Shown one piece after another: positions 58,906-64,000 of a stretch of 64,000 bases of DNA (position 1 is its first letter; every line of letters begins with the position of its first letter). The position numbers and the translations under genes are program-made. Origin of the DNA: Icerya purchasi (taxonomy: Eukaryota > Arthropoda > Insecta > Hemiptera > Monophlebidae); assembly GCA_039619475.1 (NCBI GenBank), contig CM077115.1:26983083-27047082 (forward strand), written 5' to 3'. The notes beneath the pieces were generated by a model, which did not search any database, had not been told where the DNA came from, and saw only the letters and a program-made list of their open reading frames with translations.

Positions 58906-59179
58906 ATTTGTTATCAAATTCGATCTAGTTCGATAGAACTACTTTTAAACATATTTTCTGCAGCTTACAATTTTTAATTTTGTTTCTTTTTTTTTGCCTT
59001 TCCTCAAATTTCAATTCCATATTTGATCCTGGGGACATTATTAATGCTTCAAAATAATACAGTCGTCTCGATTTAATTTTAATTTTGTATAAAGTCGATA
59101 TAGTTTGGTCTGATTTTCCTGGCGATGCTATCAATATGTCTGCTTTAACGTTTCGTCAAATTTTTCCCCTCATTATTAT

Positions 59180-59930
59180 TTCTATCCGGTCGCAACAGCA
59201 TACATTCCTGTACTGTGTAGGCATTTCACATTATGATGCAGCACATTAGTCAATGTTCTTGTATATGTAACTTTTGATTTTTTGGCATTTATTACTAATT
59301 TTTTGTCCGATATATTCAAATCCTGTAGAACAATCTGGGCAGTTTCTACGATCTGCGCATGTACGTACAATTTGACGTTCTTAACGTATTTGTGAGGGGA
59401 ATTAATGTAAATTAAAAATAGTATCGGGGCTAATGTCCTGCTCCATAGTTTTTCTTCCTTATCTCGCTATATACATATATATATATATATATTCATTTCC
59501 AATCTTTGCCGGGAATTCCTTTTCTTTTAAATAACTTCTAAACCAACTTAGGATATTTCCATTTTTTATCACCACTTTGTCCAGGTCCTCTATTAATAAA
59601 TATTTCTCTATCGATCTTTCGTGAGGTCTAAAAATGTTTACCAGATGCTAAATATCTGTTGTAAATGTTCGAAGCAATAATATACCACTGTAGATTTCTT
59701 TCCTCTCTGAACCTAAATTGCTTGTCGTGTATTAAATTATTTACTTCTTGATAATTTTTCAGGTGATTTTAATAATATTCTATCACTTTCACGATAATTG
59801 ATACTAACGTGTAGAATGGGTCTAAAGTTTTCGCAACTTTTTTTTCATCCCTCCCGCTTTTATATATGTGTTGGTCTTATTATTATGCCTACTTTTAGTT
59901 CCTTTGGAAATCTAGCTTCTTTTATCGAAT
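59180..59930 (-). mobile_element. Decayed LINE reverse transcriptase fragment
   Basis: Minus-strand translation shows LAPILFLIYINSPHKYV near 59425-59375 (the conserved block before the catalytic box) and an NGNILSWFRSYLKEKEFPAK-like block near 59560-59500, with a degraded FADD position (VHAQ). A (TA)9 tract interrupts the block at 59471-59490. The clade is uncertain (CR1- or jockey-group). C-terminal sequence toward 58.3 kb is too degraded to call. Confidence 0.5.
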
Positions 59931-60403
59931 ATCATTAGAGTAATTTATGTGTACCTAAATGTGGTGCAGCGTTTAATGTCTGAAGCAATATTTTTCTTTG
60001 AGTCTTATTTCTTCGATGTGTGTTTTTTGTGTAGTTTAATACGGCAGATAATAATAATAATAATAATAATAATATCTTTATATTATTTCGAATTAGAGAA
60101 AAGTTCCATTTTGAGTATTTTGTGTTTGCTGATCGAAATTCAACTTCCCGAGAACCTTTGACAAAAAATCTATATTCTAAATTACATTTTCAGAAGTTCA
60201 ATTCTTTTTAAAATTTTTTTGAAAGACATGTACAGATAAAAGAACACGAGATCTAGAAACCTTTTTAAATTCTCCGAAGCTGTCAAAGAAGAAGAAAAAA
60301 AGTGATAATTTTTTGTATACATATAAGAAAAAAAAGTTAAACGGTAGTTCTATTCTTAAAAAAATATTTAAGATTCATCGCGAGAATTAGAACTTTTTCT
60401 TAA
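59931..60403. other. Unassigned AT-rich spacer
   Basis: (AAT)n at 60047-60074. Nothing else recognised. Confidence 0.4.
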
Positions 60404-60828
60404 GAAAACTGTGCGCGTCAGTCGATAAAGACGTTAGAAGTGAAACTGTTTTTATGGAATGCGATAAATTTTAAAGGAGGTAATGAAAAAAGGAAAATTA
60501 AAGTAAAAAAAGAAGAGTATACTTAAAAACTAACAAAAATTATGTATAATATCAATAACGATCTGCAGGTAATCTCGAATTACTGCACAAGTTTTACTCG
60601 CATAATTATATACGTGTACATGTAACAATATGTACATGCAGGTGAAACTTGTGCAGTAATTCGAGATTATCTGCAGATCGTTATTGATATTATACATACT
60701 TTTTGTTAGTTTTTAAGTATACTTCTTTTTTTACTTCAATGTATTTTTTTTGTTTCCTCCTTTAAAATTTATCGCATTCCATAAATAAAGTTTCATTTCT
60801 AACGCTGTTAGGACTAATGCACAGTTTT
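60404..60828. mobile_element. Long-arm hairpin element (about 190-bp arms)
   Basis: The left arm 60404-60596 (from GAAAACTGTGC through ATCAATAACGATCTGCAG to GCACAAGTTTTAC) is mirrored by the right arm 60642-60828 (from GTGAAACTTGTGC through CTGCAGATCGTTATTGATAT to GCACAGTTTT). The inner 100 bp are almost perfect; the outer parts are more diverged with small indels. The 45-bp loop has its own small palindrome (TGTACATG...ATGTACA). MITE or fold-back architecture; it would give a stable RNA hairpin if transcribed within the putative intron. Confidence 0.85.
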
Positions 60829-62245
60829 TTATATGTTGGTTTTATTTATCATTTTCATTAACAATTATATACAAATTTTTTAATACCTTTAGTTTAAAGT
60901 ATTTTCTCATTTCCACTCGTTAATAGTTGCATTTTTTTTTTTTTTCGTTTTTTACGGCGATTCCTTTGGATGGGCTTTCAGCTAAGTTTCTATGAAAATC
61001 TTTGCCAGGGTCACTGTCTCACCTCTTTCACACCTAGACCACACACAATGGATATGTTCGCCGGTCGGTGGTTTATTATTGGCAGTTTTTAAGTTGGTTC
61101 ACTTTGTTCTATAATGACATTTGTTTATGCGGGCCGATCCGTCTCATGTACCTGACCCGACCCTTCTTTTTTCTGACCGCTTTGCTGCCTACAGGAGCAT
61201 TTAGCTTTTCTTTTCACATTAGTATTGCTCTTTCAAAAAAAATTCAGTGAAAATAACAACCTTTTTGCCTGACGCTGAACTGTCGTAAATTTAAAGGTGT
61301 ACGTAGAGAGTTACCACCATTAGAGTTGGCAGGAAATACTAATATGGAGTAATTATAAAAGTAACGTGTACTTAATACATTAACCCGAGAATAAATTAGC
61401 ATTATTGATTGAAAACAAACGAAAAGAAAAAGAACAAGCAGACACAGAAACATTAATGTGGCGACTATTCTCGGCGTTCCCTCTTTACGTCGATTTTCGT
61501 AAACATTTTTGTTTTTGTCACTCGCACTCCGGTTAAAGTGAACGGGCATTAGAAGAGAACGAGTTTACTTTCTTTCTCAAAACTCATATCACTATAGGAA
61601 ATTTCACTTCAATAAAACTCGCAAAAGAAGAAATAAAGAGATCTTATTTTGACGGGCTAAAGAAAATTTTGCTGTTTTGCAGAAAGAAGAAAGAACTTCC
61701 CGATTACATATTTTTCAATTTCGATTTTTCATATGAAAAGATGGAAAAATTACATATATATGCGCTTTGGAATTTATTAAAAAAATAAAAAAAACCTCCT
61801 CGTAATCAGAATAGGACTTATTGCTAGAGCATTAACCAAAAAAAAAAAAAAATTCCGGTCGTAATTAATTCACAACAACCGTGTGTCTAAAAATTATTGT
61901 ACACGTCTTCTCAGAATTCGCAAAACAAAAAGTATCCCGTAATTAATTAAATAAAAAAAAAAATTCTCCGATTAAAACGATAAACGTGAGACTCTCAAAG
62001 AGAACTCGGTCAGTCCGAAAACAATCCTTCTCAGTAGTCGAAGGCGGAAAAGTAAAAGGAGAGGATTATGAGAGAGAAAAGAAACGAATCGTAATTTTCG
62101 TGGTCAGCGTGGAAGGCGAATGTTGAGACAGGAGAAGGGATGTAACTCTTTCGGCGCGATAAACTATAGGGTGACCAGTTTCGTGTGGTTACAGTATATA
62201 CGTTAGACCAATATTGCGGAACGCGAGCCGAGACCGGCCTACCTA
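60829..62245. other. Unassigned putative intronic sequence
   Basis: T- and A-runs (60932-60946, 61841-61852). Minus-strand frames at 61244-61549 and 62031-62252 show no recognised domain. The sequence becomes less AT-rich after 62000. Confidence 0.35.
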
Positions 62246-62251
62246 CCACCA

Positions 62252-62386
62252 TCAGTTATTGCTTACCCCGCGTGCGTGCGAAGTGATATAAGTATATTTA
62301 TCGTATTGGCTGTAACAAAAGATCGAAATAACTCTGGCATTTGAATAAATTATTCCGGGGAATTGTGGTCTTGTCGCGTCTGTCTC
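62252..62386 (+). promoter_or_regulatory. Candidate non-coding first exon / alternative promoter
   Basis: An arthropod initiator match TCAGTT (62252-62257) lies in a locally GC-richer stretch (CCCCGCGTGCGTGCG follows) and a strong donor CTC|GTGAGT occurs at 62386-62387. This is compatible with a short untranslated first exon for the same rightward gene. No TATA box or downstream element was convincing. Confidence 0.25.
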
Positions 62387-62399
62387 GTGAGTTTTTTTT

Positions 62400-64000
62400 A
62401 GTATGTTATTGATAAATTTACCAGTTTCCTTGATGGTCGTAAACGTTTGATTTATGTTTGGTAAAATGTTTACTGTAATTTTTGCTACAATGCTTTTTTT
62501 AAATTGACAATTATAATAGCGGAAAAAACAGTAATAATAAAAAAAAATCCATAAACAAAGCGGAATAAATAGTGGAAAACATTGAACATGCCCGGAAAAA
62601 ATTTCCTTCTTTTCCGAATGTGTGTGTGTGTGTGTGTGTGTGGCTGCGTTTATTGTTCGGGTTATCTTTAACTTATCTGATGGGATAAAAAGCGCGTCTC
62701 CTCTTCGCCAGCTTGGCGACGTTACCTTCTCGATACCGTTTCGTTCGTTCGTTCGTTCGTTTTTCTGGTCATTTTTCTAGGCTTGCATCTTGCCGGTTTT
62801 GTTCGTTTTATTGTGCGTTGCGTTTTGCATTACGCTGGGGTTATTTGGTTTATACGCGTGATTATCGTGAAAGCAGATTTATGGCTGCTGAGACTGACCA
62901 TTGTTTTTATTTGCATACAATGGAGAGCGGTGTAGCGCTTGTGCACGCGGTGTCTGCGTCTCTCGAAAGAAGCCCCGTACTTGGTTACATTAATAAAAGT
63001 CTTCTGCATAGACTGGTCCACTTTTCAAGAATAAACAAAAACAAAAAAAAAAAAAGAAGAAAATAAATAGATTAATAAAAATAAATATTTTCATGCGTGT
63101 ACACGTTGCGCGCGTACCTGTCCGATGCGTGTCTCTGTGTGACCCTGTACGCGGAGCATATAAATTGCCTACCGAGAAATCGTATTAAAACACTAATAAC
63201 TACTAGCATCTCTGGCCATTTAGACGAGCAGACATTTGCATGAACTGCAGTAGAAGACACACGTTATTCTGTTTTACATGCACTCGATTATTTTTAATGG
63301 TACCTGTAGCTTTTATTATTACTATTATCATTATTGTTGTTGTTGTTTTTTAAAGTTTTTACAGTCGTCGTATATATATATTGTAATTTCTTTTAAAGCT
63401 TTTTCTAGATCACTTTTATTGAATTAGTTGTTTTTTTCGTGGAAAATATGTGTGTATATATATATATATATATGCTTATGTTTATTATGATATTGCAAGC
63501 CGTATTTCTTAACTGCATGAGATAAAGAAAAAAAACAAAAGCAAAAAATTAGAATTACTCAAAACAAGTATTCTCGCCGAGAACGGCGATTGCTTGCGCT
63601 TTTTATAACTCAAAAACTGTTTCTCTGGACCCCCCCCCCCTTTATGCTGAAAATCGACCTGTCAACTTTTAAATAAAATCTGTTTAAAATAAGCAAAATA
63701 TTTTACTTAAAAATTAATAGAATGTTTGATATTGCTCTAGTTTAGTTTATTATTGAGCATGATATTTCCCTTAAAGGTAGTATAATGTATTTTAAAAATT
63801 TTACTTTTTTTTTTTTTTTAAATTATTTCCTTTTAGATTCTTATAAAAATAAAATAAACTATTCCACTTCTGCAGACGTACGAGTCTGGAGTAATTTACA
63901 AATATTGAATAACGCGAGATATAACTTTATATACAATTCCGAGTAATTCTCAATACTCTATATGTTAATCAGTTATTATGCTATAATGTAACTCGCCCTA
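62400..64000. other. Unassigned right-edge sequence
   Basis: (TG)n at 62620-62642, (GTTC)n at 62741-62760, TA tracts at 63371-63380 and 63453-63472, and C11 at 63631-63641. The 117-codon plus frame at 62713-63066 includes the GTTC repeat and ends in a Lys run; its middle (MAAETDHCFYLHTMESGVAL) is balanced, but no domain or splice context was recognised. Confidence 0.35.

Noticed and set aside
62713..63066. 117-codon frame as a real protein
   Set aside because: It includes a (GTTC)n microsatellite and a terminal poly-Lys run. The balanced middle part is noted, but there is no domain or splice support.

Overview
This is an AT-rich nuclear genomic window from an arthropod, most likely an insect. 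It carries eukaryotic non-LTR retrotransposons of several clades (jockey-like, RTE-like, I/LOA-like, R1-like tails), tRNA-derived SINE heads, hAT-type elements with 8-bp target duplications, many (TA)n arrays, long introns or spacers, and one CpG-rich promoter-like segment. I saw no prokaryotic operon, rRNA gene or CRISPR array. The species cannot be named from the sequence.

Left part (1-38.6 kb): transposon-dense, apparently gene-free DNA. In order it holds a hAT-type element (164-959), a nested fold-back element (2306-3250), a decayed jockey-like LINE (4085-5342), paired LINE tails (6.7-7.55 kb and 14.4-15.0 kb), an 800-bp near-perfect inverted repeat (10261-11062), a short hAT MITE (19358-19669), an RTE fragment (21.0-21.7 kb), a tRNA-SINE next to (TA)n-flanked elements (22.1-23.3 kb), an I/LOA-like LINE with RNase H (26.8-28.2 kb), a hAT/P-type element carrying a jockey-like LINE (32.0-34.7 kb), and a nearly full-length but broken RTE-clade LINE on the minus strand (34.85-37.6 kb).

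Right part (38.6-64 kb): the density of recognisable transposons falls and base composition becomes more mixed. A CpG-rich block (39.8-40.4 kb) looks like a promoter. It is followed by short ATG-initiated open segments that end at good splice donors (41008-41076 and 46066-46101). Next come a candidate exon at 50879-50969 and a 46-bp microexon at 54384-54429, and all of these can be joined with the reading frame kept open. I read this tentatively as the 5' end of a long-intron gene, transcribed left to right with alternative first exons and its body beyond the right edge. I do not recognise the protein. Introns of this putative gene hold Helentron/DINE-like elements, a second large hAT element (52370-53162), LINE remnants at 55.6 and 59.2 kb, and a 425-bp inverted repeat (60404-60828).

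The observations most worth a second look are: (1) a (TA)n-flanked family with subterminal inverted repeats, internal tandem units and a terminal hairpin, present about five times; (2) fold-back elements whose loops carry a TGATGA-stem-CGAAAC-like motif reminiscent of hammerhead cores; (3) head-to-head LINE tails; (4) the alternative-first-exon gene model. None is proved a new biological system by inspection alone.
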